Program-made: the position numbers and the translations under genes | From: Planctomycetaceae bacterium | GTDB taxonomy: Bacteria > Planctomycetota > Planctomycetia > Pirellulales > Pirellulaceae | Length of the DNA stretch: 64,000 nt | Direction of reading: 5' to 3' | Assembly (NCBI GenBank): GCA_024642205.1 | Contig: JAHEBQ010000016.1 | Coordinates: 1 to 64,000, forward strand | The notes under the pieces: model-generated | Databases searched by the model: none | Told to the model about the DNA's origin: nothing | Seen by the model: the letters and a program-made list of their open reading frames with translations, nothing else | In this document: positions 16,852 to 25,491 of the stretch, one piece after another | Layout: every line of letters starts with the position of its first letter | Position numbering within the stretch: position 1 is the stretch's first letter

Positions 16852-18291
16852 ATGAAACCAAACTTACTGGTGCAGATACTGAGCGTTCTTCTGCTGTCGA
16901 CTCATACGGTTTTCTCTGCAGAGCGACCAGATGATGCAGCCAAGCCAAACATTCTGTTCATCTTTACCGACGACTGGGGGTGGGGCGATCTCGGCTGCCA
17001 CGGGCATCCGTATTTAAAGACGCCAAATATCGACCGGCTTGCCAGGGAAGGTACCGACTTCCATCGTTTCACTGTCGCCAGCGGCGTATGTTCTCCGAGC
17101 CGCACCGCTGTGATGACCGGCCATTTCCCCGCGCGTTACAGCATCGACGGCCATTTCGCGGCGGTCAGGAGTAACGCGAATCGTGGTATGCCGGACTGGC
17201 TTAACCCAAAGGCGCCGACACTTCCGAAGATGCTGCAGTCGGCTGGATACGCGACGGCACACTTTGGAAAATGGCATCTGGCCAACAACATGATCCCTGA
17301 TTCACCGTTGCCAACGGGCTATGGGTACGACGAGTACGGTGCCTTCAATTGCGCTGGCGAACAAATGCCGGTCCACGAGGACGCCGCTCGCGCGATTGCC
17401 TTTATCGAAAAGAACGCCGCCGTGAGCATGCCATTCTTTATCAACCTCTGGATGCACGAGCCGCATACACCGCATCACACTCTGCCGGAATTTCGTCGGC
17501 GATTTCCAGAGCTGGATGATGCTGACAATGTCTATGCGTCTGTGCTTTCACATGCCGACGACCGGATCGGCGAACTGCTCAATGCATTGGACCGGTTAAA
17601 GCTGACCGACAATACGCTGGTGATATTTAGTTCGGATAATGGTCCGGCCGGCAGTGGTCGGGGCGGCAAGATTGCCACCATGTACGATTCCGCGACCGGC
17701 GAGGGGTTTGGAATTGGCTGCAGCGTAGGAACAACCGGTGGTCGCAATGGACGCAAGAAGTCCATCCTTCAAGGCGGGATCGGAGTTCCCTTCATCGCCC
17801 GCTGGCCGGGAAAGATCAAGGCGGGTGCGATCGATGACGTTTCGTGGATCTCCGCCGTCGACCTGCTGCCAACGTTCTGCGAAATCGCAGGGGCAAACAT
17901 GCCTGATGGCTACGAACCGGACGGCATGAGCCAACTGGCGGCGTTGCAGGGTTCCCAACTTTCATTGCGCGACCAGCCGTTGTTTTGGAAAGGCATTCCA
18001 GGCAGCAAAGGTCCTGTCTTTTCGATCCTGGATGGAAAGTGGCGGCTGCTGACCAGTACTGGTTTCGAGGTGCTTGAGCTTTACGAGGTGAACAAAGATC
18101 CTTTGGAAAAGAACAATTTGAAGGACGCACATCCTGAGATCGCCGACGAACTGCTAGAGAAGCTTCAGGCCTGGAATGCGACGCTCCCGGAGAAGCCCAA
18201 CTTCGAGTGCTTGTCAAAATACCGTGCGGAGAATGCCGGACCGCTGCCTCCAGAGGTCAAGCCACGCTTTCAGTTTGACCGGTCTCGATAA
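16852..18291 (+). CDS. Type I sulfatase, exported
   Basis: 479 aa from the ATG at 16852, which begins a signal peptide (residues 1-23, ending TVFSA). The open frame extends upstream to 16720, but only because it runs in phase through the IS3 remnant. Metal-binding Asp40-Asp41 (FTDDWGWGD) and the formylglycine motif CSPSR (Cys80) are present, and further ligands appear in SSDNGPAGSG. The enzyme needs an FGE or anSME maturase encoded elsewhere. The C-terminus has the usual LYEVNKDPLEKNNL region. It removes sulfate esters, probably from a polysaccharide; the substrate is not readable. The promoter may have been changed by the IS insertion 70 bp upstream. Confidence 0.93.
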   Translation: MKPNLLVQILSVLLLSTHTVFSAERPDDAAKPNILFIFTDDWGWGDLGCHGHPYLKTPNIDRLAREGTDFHRFTVASGVCSPSRTAVMTGHFPARYSIDGHFAAVRSNANRGMPDWLNPKAPTLPKMLQSAGYATAHFGKWHLANNMIPDSPLPTGYGYDEYGAFNCAGEQMPVHEDAARAIAFIEKNAAVSMPFFINLWMHEPHTPHHTLPEFRRRFPELDDADNVYASVLSHADDRIGELLNALDRLKLTDNTLVIFSSDNGPAGSGRGGKIATMYDSATGEGFGIGCSVGTTGGRNGRKKSILQGGIGVPFIARWPGKIKAGAIDDVSWISAVDLLPTFCEIAGANMPDGYEPDGMSQLAALQGSQLSLRDQPLFWKGIPGSKGPVFSILDGKWRLLTSTGFEVLELYEVNKDPLEKNNLKDAHPEIADELLEKLQAWNATLPEKPNFECLSKYRAENAGPLPPEVKPRFQFDRSR

Positions 18292-18313
18292 GTACAACAT
18301 TTGGCCAAACAAT

Positions 18314-18430
18314 GTAGCGGAAGTCGTCAAGACTTTCGGTGTATGACAGATAAAACTACGACAGATAAAACGAAACTCTCCACGAGTTCCGCTACGATAG
18401 ATAAATCGAATCTTTCCACGAGTTCCGCTA
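18314..18430. repeat. REP-like palindromic repeats, left of RAYT gene
   Basis: Three copies: a direct one at 18314-18340 (GTAGCGGAAGTCGTCAAGAC...) and two inverted ones at 18371-18394 and 18407-18430, ending GAGTTCCGCTA. The opposed copies can form a long imperfect stem. The same unit flanks the right side of the RAYT gene. Confidence 0.85.
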
Positions 18431-18440
18431 AGATAGTTTG

Positions 18441-19040
18441 ATGACCGCTACCCAACCTCAACGACTGAAGCGACTTCCTCCCGAGTATTACCGGGGCGAA
18501 GCGTGGGTGCACTGGGTACTGACAATTGACAAACGACGTACCGGCTGGCTGGATGCAAAGTTTCTATACCGGTTTCGGGAACTGCTAACGCATTCGGCTT
18601 TTCGTTATCAGTTTGCATGCCCGATCTATACTTTAATGCCCGATCATATGCACTTGCTTTGGGCTGGGTTGTCAATCTCTGCCGATCAGTTGCCGGCCAT
18701 GAAGCATTTTCGGAAGAACATGAATGACTCGCTGAAGCGAATTGGTTTCGAGTTCCAACGTCAACCATACGACCACGTTCTCAAAGAGGATGAACTCGAG
18801 CGGTCGGCAATCGAAGACGTCGCCGAGTACATCGCGCGTAATCCTGAGCGTAAAAGCCTCGTTGGTATCGATAAATTCGCGGAGCATCCTTACACCGGTT
18901 GCCTCTTACCAGGCGCACCGCTGGTACGACTTTTCGGTGAACGAGGATGGGATGAAGTGTGGGTCACAATGGACTTTCTCAAACGAACGGCCTGCTATCG
19001 CACACCCGACCCCAAATACGATGCCCCAGGACCACAGTAG
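18441..19040 (+). CDS. REP-associated tyrosine transposase (RAYT, Y1/IS200-like)
   Basis: 199 aa from the ATG at 18441. It carries the HUH-type motif as H69-M70-H71 in TLMPDHMHLLWAG and a likely catalytic tyrosine at 130 (VAEYIARNPERK), as in the single-copy transposases that mobilise REP sequences. Palindromic repeats of one type bracket the gene on both sides, and the stop codon TAG is itself the start of the right-hand repeat. The protein looks intact. It probably nicks and rejoins single-stranded DNA at the palindromes. It stands between two sulfatase genes on the same strand. Confidence 0.9.
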   Translation: MTATQPQRLKRLPPEYYRGEAWVHWVLTIDKRRTGWLDAKFLYRFRELLTHSAFRYQFACPIYTLMPDHMHLLWAGLSISADQLPAMKHFRKNMNDSLKRIGFEFQRQPYDHVLKEDELERSAIEDVAEYIARNPERKSLVGIDKFAEHPYTGCLLPGAPLVRLFGERGWDEVWVTMDFLKRTACYRTPDPKYDAPGPQ

Positions 19041-19106
19041 TAGCGGAAGTCGTCAAGACTTTCGGTGCACGGCAGGATAAATCGAAACTCTTGACGAGTT
19101 CCGCTA
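19040..19106. repeat. REP-like inverted pair, right of RAYT gene
   Basis: A direct copy at 19040-19066 and an inverted copy at 19083-19106 (CGAAACTCTTGACGAGTTCC..). The two arms are complementary except for a few bases. The repeat ends 16 bp before the next sulfatase start, so it lies in that gene's promoter or leader. Confidence 0.85.
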
Positions 19107-19122
19107 CGTTAGGAATCGACAT

Positions 19123-20589
19123 ATGAAGAACCAAATTTATCTCTTCCTGTTGGCTGCGATGTGGATTACTACGGTAGTCTACGCAGCTGAACACCCGCCC
19201 AACTTCGTGATCATCTTCACCGATGACCAAGGCTACGAGGATGTCGGCTGCTTTGGTTCGCCTGACATCCGAACTCCGCGGCTGGACGAAATGGCTGAGC
19301 AGGGAATGAAATTCACGAGTTTCTACGCGCAGCCCATCTGTGGTCCATCGCGAGCGGCATTGATGACCGGCTGCTATCCGATGCGGGTCGCCGAACGAGG
19401 CCACACCAAGCAAGTTCATCCCATTCTGCATGAGGACGAAATCACAATCGCCGAAGTGCTAAAAAAGAAAGGTTATGCCACCGCCTGTTTCGGCAAATGG
19501 GATTTGGCCAAGCATGTACAGTCGGGCTTCTTTATGGACCTGTTCCCGACTCGCCAGGGCTTCGACTACTTCTACGGAACACCCACCAGTAACGATCGCG
19601 TGGCGAATCTGTACCGGAATGAAGAATTGATCGAACCCGACACGAACATGGCGACGTTGACTCAGCGTTATACCGATGAGGCAATCGCCTTCATCGAACA
19701 GAACCAGAAGCAGCCATTCTTCGTCTACATACCTCACACGATGCCACATACGCGTTTGGATGCGTCTGCGAAGTTCAAAGGAAAAAGCCAACGCGGCCTG
19801 TATGGCGACGTGATCGAGGAAATTGATTTCAATGTCGGACGGATTCTGGATGCGATCAACAATTTGAAGCTGTCAGACAACACGTATGTCCTGTTCACAA
19901 GCGACAACGGTCCGTGGCTGATCAAGAACAAAGACCATGCAGACGGGCACCTGTCGGGCGATCATGGAGGATCAGCAGGGCCACTGCGAAGCGGTAAAGT
20001 TTCCACGTTTGAAGGGGGAGTCCGAGTTCCCGCGATTCTCTGGGGACCAGGCCGTGTGCCAGCGAAAACGACCTGTGATGCCATCGCGACAACGATGGAC
20101 ATCTTGCCCACGTTTGCCGCTCTGTCTGGAGCCGAGGTTCCGCCTGATCGCGTCATCGATGGCGAAGACATCCGGCATCTTGTCCACGGCGAATTCGACC
20201 AAGTCAATCCCGACAAGGCGTACTTCTATTACCTGCGCGTGCATCTGCAGGCGGTGCGTCAGGGAAACTGGAAGCTGCATCTGCCACGCGAGATGAATCC
20301 AGTCGGAGCAGCCCCATTCAGCCGCAACAGTCACATCGCTCCGGATGATCGAGTCGGATTCGAGAAACCGTTCCTGGTTGATCTGGAGGCCGACATCGGT
20401 GAAACGACCGACGTATCAGAGCAGCATCCCCAGGTTGTCCAGCGACTGCTGGCACTGGCCGAGAATATGCGTGACGATCTCGGCGATTTCGATCGCGTTG
20501 GGAAAAACATGCGATTCTTTGACCCACTCGAACAACGACCAACTCAGCCACCAGTTCCGCCGTCCCAAAATCGTTCGAGAAAAAACTGA
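19123..20589 (+). CDS. Type I sulfatase, exported
   Basis: 488 aa. The signal peptide ends about residue 22 (TVVYAAE). Asp34-Asp35 (FTDDQGYED) and the formylglycine motif CGPSR (Cys73) are present, with FTSDNGPW further on and a C-terminal DLEADIGETTDVSEQHP segment typical of the family. AGGA lies 10 nt before the ATG. The gene follows the RAYT cassette and precedes a decayed relative with a very similar N-terminus (20613-21060), suggesting a local duplication. The substrate is unknown; sulfated polysaccharide is the usual target of such genes in marine planctomycetes. Confidence 0.93.
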   Translation: MKNQIYLFLLAAMWITTVVYAAEHPPNFVIIFTDDQGYEDVGCFGSPDIRTPRLDEMAEQGMKFTSFYAQPICGPSRAALMTGCYPMRVAERGHTKQVHPILHEDEITIAEVLKKKGYATACFGKWDLAKHVQSGFFMDLFPTRQGFDYFYGTPTSNDRVANLYRNEELIEPDTNMATLTQRYTDEAIAFIEQNQKQPFFVYIPHTMPHTRLDASAKFKGKSQRGLYGDVIEEIDFNVGRILDAINNLKLSDNTYVLFTSDNGPWLIKNKDHADGHLSGDHGGSAGPLRSGKVSTFEGGVRVPAILWGPGRVPAKTTCDAIATTMDILPTFAALSGAEVPPDRVIDGEDIRHLVHGEFDQVNPDKAYFYYLRVHLQAVRQGNWKLHLPREMNPVGAAPFSRNSHIAPDDRVGFEKPFLVDLEADIGETTDVSEQHPQVVQRLLALAENMRDDLGDFDRVGKNMRFFDPLEQRPTQPPVPPSQNRSRKN

Positions 20590-20612
20590 TCCAGCAAAAG
20601 CAGGGCTCAGCC

Positions 20613-21060
20613 GTGACAACTGAGCCAGATATGGACATTCCAAAACTCATCAGTTTCGTTTGTCTGCGAGTGGCCCAAACTCTCACCGCCGCCGACCAGC
20701 CCAACCTCGTCATCATCTTCACCGACGACCAAGGTTATGGCGATCTCAGTTGCTACGGTGCGGAACACGTCAGCACACCACGCATCGACCAGATGGCGTT
20801 GGAAGGTTCCCGGCCAACCAGCTTTTACGTGGCTGCTCCGGTCTACACTTTTTCGCGAGCCGCTCTGATGACCAGCTGCGATTCGCTCAGGGAATTGGAA
20901 GTTGCATACGAGCAAGGGAAAGCCGACGCAGCTTTATGACCTGGAAAGTGACAACGGTGATAACCGCATCGACATCGCGACGATCAGTCATACCAATGGG
21001 TTCTGGAAGCGTCAGTTCGTCGATCGCCAATACGCCACCCTCCCCATCGCCTCGCGATAA
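20613..21060 (+). pseudogene. Sulfatase pseudogene: lost catalytic Cys and internal deletion
   Basis: The N-terminal half reads AADQPNLVIIFTDDQGYGDL and continues to RAALMTS, but the formylglycine site is YTFSR where CTPSR is expected, so the catalytic cysteine and the proline are both gone. Near 20882 the frame jumps by one base straight into a sulfatase C-terminus, IRSGNWKLHTSKGKPTQLYD then LESDNGD, ending at a stop at 21058-21060. About 300 residues of the middle are missing. It directly follows the intact sulfatase. Confidence 0.88.
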
Positions 21061-21365
21061 GCATCGGCATTCGGGAAATCCGCAAAAACGAAGCCCATGA
21101 AAATCCAAAGATCGTATCCGTTGAATGTGATTCCAAGCGTCTTGCTCAATTCAACGGCCAAGCGCGGGAAAGATACGACAAGTGCATACGTCAATGCAGT
21201 TATTTCAACGAACGGCTCGCTCGTGACGTTGGTGCCGGAGCCGACGCATGGAGGACACCAGGTTTGTAGGGCAGCGGCGAGATTGCCAAAAAAATGGGTT
21301 TGGTGCTTGAAGACAATGTCTCCGGCAATTAATTTGATCAAGTTCAAGGCAGCCGCTGATTGCAT
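21012..21365 (-). CDS. Hypothetical protein, doubtful
   Basis: A 117-aa frame from ATG 21365 with fairly natural composition (LTYALVVSFPRLAVELSKTL, YDLWIFMGFVFADFPNADAY). It overlaps the end of the sulfatase pseudogene on the other strand and has no clear ribosome-binding site. No family recognised. It may be a fragment of a lost gene. Confidence 0.3.
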   Translation of the reverse strand: MQSAAALNLIKLIAGDIVFKHQTHFFGNLAAALQTWCPPCVGSGTNVTSEPFVEITALTYALVVSFPRLAVELSKTLGITFNGYDLWIFMGFVFADFPNADAYREAMGRVAYWRSTN

Positions 21366-21406
21366 GACGCGACAGGATACCGACTTGGGCTTTCGACCAT
21401 TGTTTT

Positions 21407-21979
21407 TTGGACGTACTTTCAATCTCACAAATCAGCCACTTTCGAAAGGCACCAACATTGATCGGGGGTGTTGGAATTGCGGTATGCATCGCATTGCTCG
21501 GTTTCCTGGCACTCAAATGGGGTAATGGGTTTGGCCGGTCCAAAACACCTGCAATCGAGAACTTGCCATACCCAGTCGTTGTGATATTTTCTCCGAACAC
21601 ATGGTATGTCGAATACAATTGTTCAGACTTGACTACGATGAGCACGCAACTGGTCCTGATGCATCAAACGCCGCCCAAGCTCATTGACAATGAGCTTAAC
21701 CTGTTCCAATTGGATAATCTGAGTTCGACGTTGAACTCGTTTCAGCTGATGGCCAACTTGGGGAACGGGCTGTCCCCTGTTTCGTTCGATTTGCACCGGA
21801 TTCGCGACAGGTCGCATTCACAAGCCCTGCGATTGCTCGTTGAAACGATTGCCTCCGATTTGTCCGTTGTCGAGTCTCAGCAAATTGAAACCAAGATCCA
21901 GTCTGTTGAGACCCTGGAAGATGCTCTTCGTGTGATCAATGACGCGGCCGATCATTCAGCAATTCGCGCGAACGAATGA
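21407..21979 (+). CDS. Hypothetical single-pass membrane protein
   Basis: 190 aa, apparently from a TTG at 21407 (MDVLSISQISHFRKAPT); no better ATG lies before the membrane segment. One hydrophobic helix is visible at about 17-39 (LIGGVGIAVCIALLGFLALKW). The rest is soluble and ends in a helical, charged region (SVVESQQIETKIQSVETLED). The composition is gene-like but no family is recognised. It sits in decayed DNA between a sulfatase pseudogene and an unassigned region, so it may be a recent casualty or an accessory gene. Confidence 0.5.
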   Translation: MDVLSISQISHFRKAPTLIGGVGIAVCIALLGFLALKWGNGFGRSKTPAIENLPYPVVVIFSPNTWYVEYNCSDLTTMSTQLVLMHQTPPKLIDNELNLFQLDNLSSTLNSFQLMANLGNGLSPVSFDLHRIRDRSHSQALRLLVETIASDLSVVESQQIETKIQSVETLEDALRVINDAADHSAIRANE

Positions 21980-23260
21980 ATGTTCGGACAGACTGGCGAG
22001 GTCAGGTAATCGAAGTGACGGCGATTCCGCCCGGGTCGTTTCCGCAACGCGGCCAGCGTGGCTGCTCTGGCAGGATTGATCAGTGCATGCGCGGTTAGCG
22101 GACCGTTTTTCCACTCGTCCAGGTGGACACACCCTTGGCCCCAAAATCCGACATCACGCTTTACACAGGTCGGCGGCTGAACAAGCGTATCGCCCACGAC
22201 GAAATCGTGCGAGGCCACTGGTGACGCCATCCGTCCCGCCTGACAACCTGGTCGGCAAATTCGAGCTGAATGACGTTTACAAAATGCTCGAGTATCTCGC
22301 TGGCGGTCGATTCCCCCAGAAACGACTTGGGTGTGACATGACAAGTCTGCTTCTTTCCTGAACTGCTCCGCTTTTCCGTTCGGTCGTTGGGAGAAAAACC
22401 GAAGGTTTCATCAGACCCGATTGCCCAAATCACAATGGAGTCTGCGTTCGATGTGGTTGGATTGCCAAGCGGTTGTCAATTGTTTGGCCGACCGCAGGTA
22501 AATCGAAAACCTCCAACGCCAGAAACTCGATACGTAACCGGCTGTTAATCTGGTCGAAGCCCCGGACAACCAGCTGCGACTGGAGATATGGCCCGCACTT
22601 ATCGCCGCCGTGGAATCCACAGGTTGTTCTTGGCTCCGATTTTTTTCGTCAATGAGGTACGATCCAAATTAATTGTGGTTTTCTTGCAGAGGATTTGGTA
22701 AATCCACGAGCTCGTGGAATATCTATAAAGAACACCTTGTTCTCAAGAGATGAAAAGCGACGGAACAACCAGACCAAAATCTCCGAAACAGTTCGGTCCG
22801 AGAACAACAATAAGACGAATTCGTCGCATGGCTGGCCCGGCATATTCCCGTGATCCGCCGGTTCGCCCGGTTTCTACTGCCATCGAGGGGTGGAGTTGAT
22901 AATGTGATGCAGGAAACTGCGCTTGAGTGCCGGAATTAGTTCTTTGACGTCCTGTCGACCAGTGATCGCGAGGCAGCGCTGAAGGACATGCAATTCTTGC
23001 AGGACGTTTCCTCACATCAGAAAAGACGCTTGCGGCAAATCCAGGCTTGACGAAATATGCCGATTGTCCAAAAACGTCAAGATCGCTCAATCTGGCGATC
23101 TGCCTTTTTCAAGACGCCCGGTCGTATTTCGGAGAATTCAAAAACGGTTGAGTAAACCGGTTCTTCGACCGACTCGAATGAACAGATCCGGTGAGTTTGA
23201 CCCGCAGTTAAAGAAACGCCAAAGGAGATCCCGGAGCTCGCCGATCGTGACGATAACGGC
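21980..23260. other. Decayed region with coding-like fragments
   Basis: No intact gene in about 1.3 kb. On the minus strand, broken stretches look like former protein: near 22440-22640 (CGPYLQSQLVVRGFDQINSR, LEVFDLPAVGQTIDNRLA), near 21960-22240 (RDVGFWGQGCVHLDEWKNG) and near 22885-22990 (RCLAITGRQDVKELIPALKR). None has a start codon or an uninterrupted frame, and I do not recognise the families. It looks like a gene graveyard. Confidence 0.5.
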
Positions 23261-24220
23261 TCAAAAAAAGAAAAGCAAAGCCATTATTAATCGACTGGTG
23301 AATTTCCAAAAACCGCTATTGTCTGTTTGGCCCTTGGCAGGGTCGGTCTTCGGACCCGGGCTCAAACGATTTGAGGAAACATCTGACAAATAGTTGATCC
23401 ACTCATCCCGACTAACCAAGCCATCGTTGTTAATGTCTGCTTCAGAGGGTGGTCGTCTCATTTTCCTTTGCTCCTCTTGACTTAACTGACCATCCCTGTC
23501 TTCGTCGTATTGGTTTAATAACGAGTCAACGTACTTTTCGTACTTTGCTCGGCTACTGGATCTAAAAGAATTTGGCGAAGATCCAGGCGCCACTCCGCCG
23601 TCATTTTTTGGTCTGGGGTTCATTGGTTTTTTCAAGCTTTCAACCAGTTCGGCGCGACTCAATGTTCCATCTTTATTCGAGTCATACTTGCTAAGTAGCA
23701 GGTAGCCTACAAGTTCCGCCTCGGTGATAAGTCCGTCTTCATTCACGTCGGCTCCTGCTGGCAGTTGCCGCATTTTTTTGGACTCAGCCTCATTTAACTT
23801 TCCATCTTTGTCTTTATCGTATCGGGTTAACAGCGATTCCGCGTACTTCTCGAACTTTGCGTAATTTGGCTGAGCGCTGGAATTCGACTGCGGTCTTGAA
23901 CCCGGGGCGTCATCGCTTGTCCGGCTGCTGCTCGGTGGTTTATTTGTCCCGCTCAAACTTCCGATCAGTTCTGCCTTCGTAATAAATCCGTCATCGTTCA
24001 CGTCGGCTCCTGCTGGCGGTCGCCGCATTTTTTTGGACTCAGTCTCATTTAACTTTCCATCTTTGTCTTCATCGTATCGGGTTATCAGCGATTCCGCGTA
24101 CTTCACATATTTGTCCACATTTTTGGATTCCACACCGTTGAACTGTTGGGAAACGGCAGTAGACGATAGAAAACCAAGAACTGAAATTGCCATAAGCCAA
24201 TGAATTGATACGCGAATCAT
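23261..24220 (-). CDS. Secreted EF-hand calcium-binding protein
   Basis: 319 aa. A signal peptide (about 1-24, ending STAVSQ) is followed by seven EF-hand loops of the form DxDxDG: DEDKDGKLNETE, DVNDDGFITKAE, DKDKDGKLNEAE, DVNEDGLITEAE, DSNKDGTLSRAE, DEDRDGQLSQEE and DINNDGLVSRDE. They are grouped in three repeated modules that start with KYxESLLxxYD and are separated by Ser/Pro-rich linkers. Two modules are nearly identical at DNA level (about 23770-23830 and 24023-24083), so internal duplication is recent. The C-terminus is hydrophobic (RLIMALLFFF). Likely a periplasmic or surface Ca2+ binder; partner unknown. Confidence 0.88.
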   Translation of the reverse strand: MIRVSIHWLMAISVLGFLSSTAVSQQFNGVESKNVDKYVKYAESLITRYDEDKDGKLNETESKKMRRPPAGADVNDDGFITKAELIGSLSGTNKPPSSSRTSDDAPGSRPQSNSSAQPNYAKFEKYAESLLTRYDKDKDGKLNEAESKKMRQLPAGADVNEDGLITEAELVGYLLLSKYDSNKDGTLSRAELVESLKKPMNPRPKNDGGVAPGSSPNSFRSSSRAKYEKYVDSLLNQYDEDRDGQLSQEEQRKMRRPPSEADINNDGLVSRDEWINYLSDVSSNRLSPGPKTDPAKGQTDNSGFWKFTSRLIMALLFFF

Positions 24221-24363
24221 GATTAAGCCTTCGGATGAAAATGGATTGAAATCCTGGACTAACTTTTGAGCGCAACTGCTTTGAGCCGTGATTCCGACAA
24301 CTCACCTAGTATCGCAGCTTCGACAACAATAATGCGATTTTTCGGTCAATTCGTGCCAAAGTA

Positions 24364-24384
24364 AATCGAAGAATTTCTTCGATT
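24364..24384. promoter_or_regulatory. Perfect palindrome upstream of the EF-hand gene
   Basis: AATCGAAGAA (24364-24373), one T, then TTCTTCGATT (24375-24384). It lies about 145 bp upstream of the EF-hand gene start. It could be an operator; a T-rich stretch (TTTTTG) follows on the plus strand, so a terminator role is possible too. Confidence 0.4.
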
Positions 24385-24576
24385 ATGCTTTTTGTTTCTC
24401 AACGGGCCCAAAACCCTGGTTTCCTTTGTGCCAACGTTTCCTGTCTTTGAACAGGTTCAGTGAGAGGATGGCGTAGCGGATTCCTGGCCGCTGGCATGAT
24501 CAAGGACCGTTAGTCGGTCGTTTTAGACCTTTCCGACTAGGGATCGTCGCATGAATGGGATTCAGCCACTGTCAAT

Positions 24577-24741
24577 ACGGCTGTACGCCAATATCTGGAT
24601 CATTACCGCGGGGAGTGCAATCACCAAGGATTGACAAACAAGCTGATCGAATCGCCAAGCCCTCCACCTGATTTCAGGATGAAGATTGAAACGACGGAGC
24701 GAGTGGGCGGATTGCTTCGATCCTATCATCGCGCTGCATAA
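24577..24741 (+). pseudogene. C-terminal remnant of an rve-type integrase/transposase
   Basis: The frame reads QYLDHYRGECNHQGLTNKLI, then RVGGLLRSYHRAA and a stop at 24739-24741. The motif HYR.E.NHQGL.N.LI followed by R.GGLL..YH.AA is typical of the C-terminus of planctomycete integrase-core transposases. No start or catalytic core precedes it. Confidence 0.7.
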
Positions 24742-25491
24742 ATCCGCTCGTGGCTTCACTTTTGACCGACCAATGTGTCAATTGGTCTGATTCCCGCTGC
24801 GCGATGTAAGCGAGGACAGGCTGGCTTATCCTGTTTCCAGCCGACATCGGCTTTGATCTCAGCTGAAGTATCGGACTTGCAACGTGTGGCGTGCCAGAGT
24901 TTCATTGCCAATTCCCTCGTTCGAGCTTTTTGACCCTGCGGGAACATTGGATTCGCCGGCAGTCGAATCGTAAATTCGGTGGCTCTTTTTTGCCTGAAGG
25001 CAAGACGTTGGCAACGGTCAGCCACGATCGAACTGCGAGGCTATGAACCGTGGACACCGGGAGGTAGGTCGCATCGCACAAGTTTCCCGTCCTGTCTTCC
25101 AATGCACGGTTCAGTACCGACGGAGACTGTCTCATCCTGGCAAGCTGGCATGAATCTCCGGGCAAACATCGGCAGAAAATCTCGGCCGGCAAATTGGCAT
25201 GACAGATCCTCCTGAATGCCGGGCACGGCTCTGCTCTGCCTGAATCTGGAGGTGGCGTTTCACGTCAATGAAGACCAGACCCCATCGGAATTCGCTTTCA
25301 TCTGCATCGAGGATCTTGGGCATGCTATACTGAAATGGGCTTTGAATGGCCGAGGATGATTTCTCGAACCGCGAAAGGGCGAGAGTTGAATCCATCCCGG
25401 TACCGACTCCCACCAGCGACCACCGTCGGCACCAGCTTGGATTGGTTTGTCAATTGCCGAATTTCAAACTGAATCTCCATAGATACGCCAT
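24742..25491. other. Region without a recognised gene
   Basis: About 750 bp. Minus-strand frames at 24756-25025 and 24902-25192 are open but lack good start signals, overlap each other, and match nothing I know. The region probably continues the decayed zone to its left. The promoter of the gene at 25492 should lie in its last part. Confidence 0.4.

Noticed and set aside
18314-19106. Possible CRISPR array from the repeated units
   Set aside because: Units are palindromic, alternate in orientation and surround a RAYT gene; spacers are irregular and no cas gene is present.
24756-25192. Overlapping minus-strand frames in the 24.7-25.5 kb region
   Set aside because: They overlap in different frames and match no family; probably decayed DNA.
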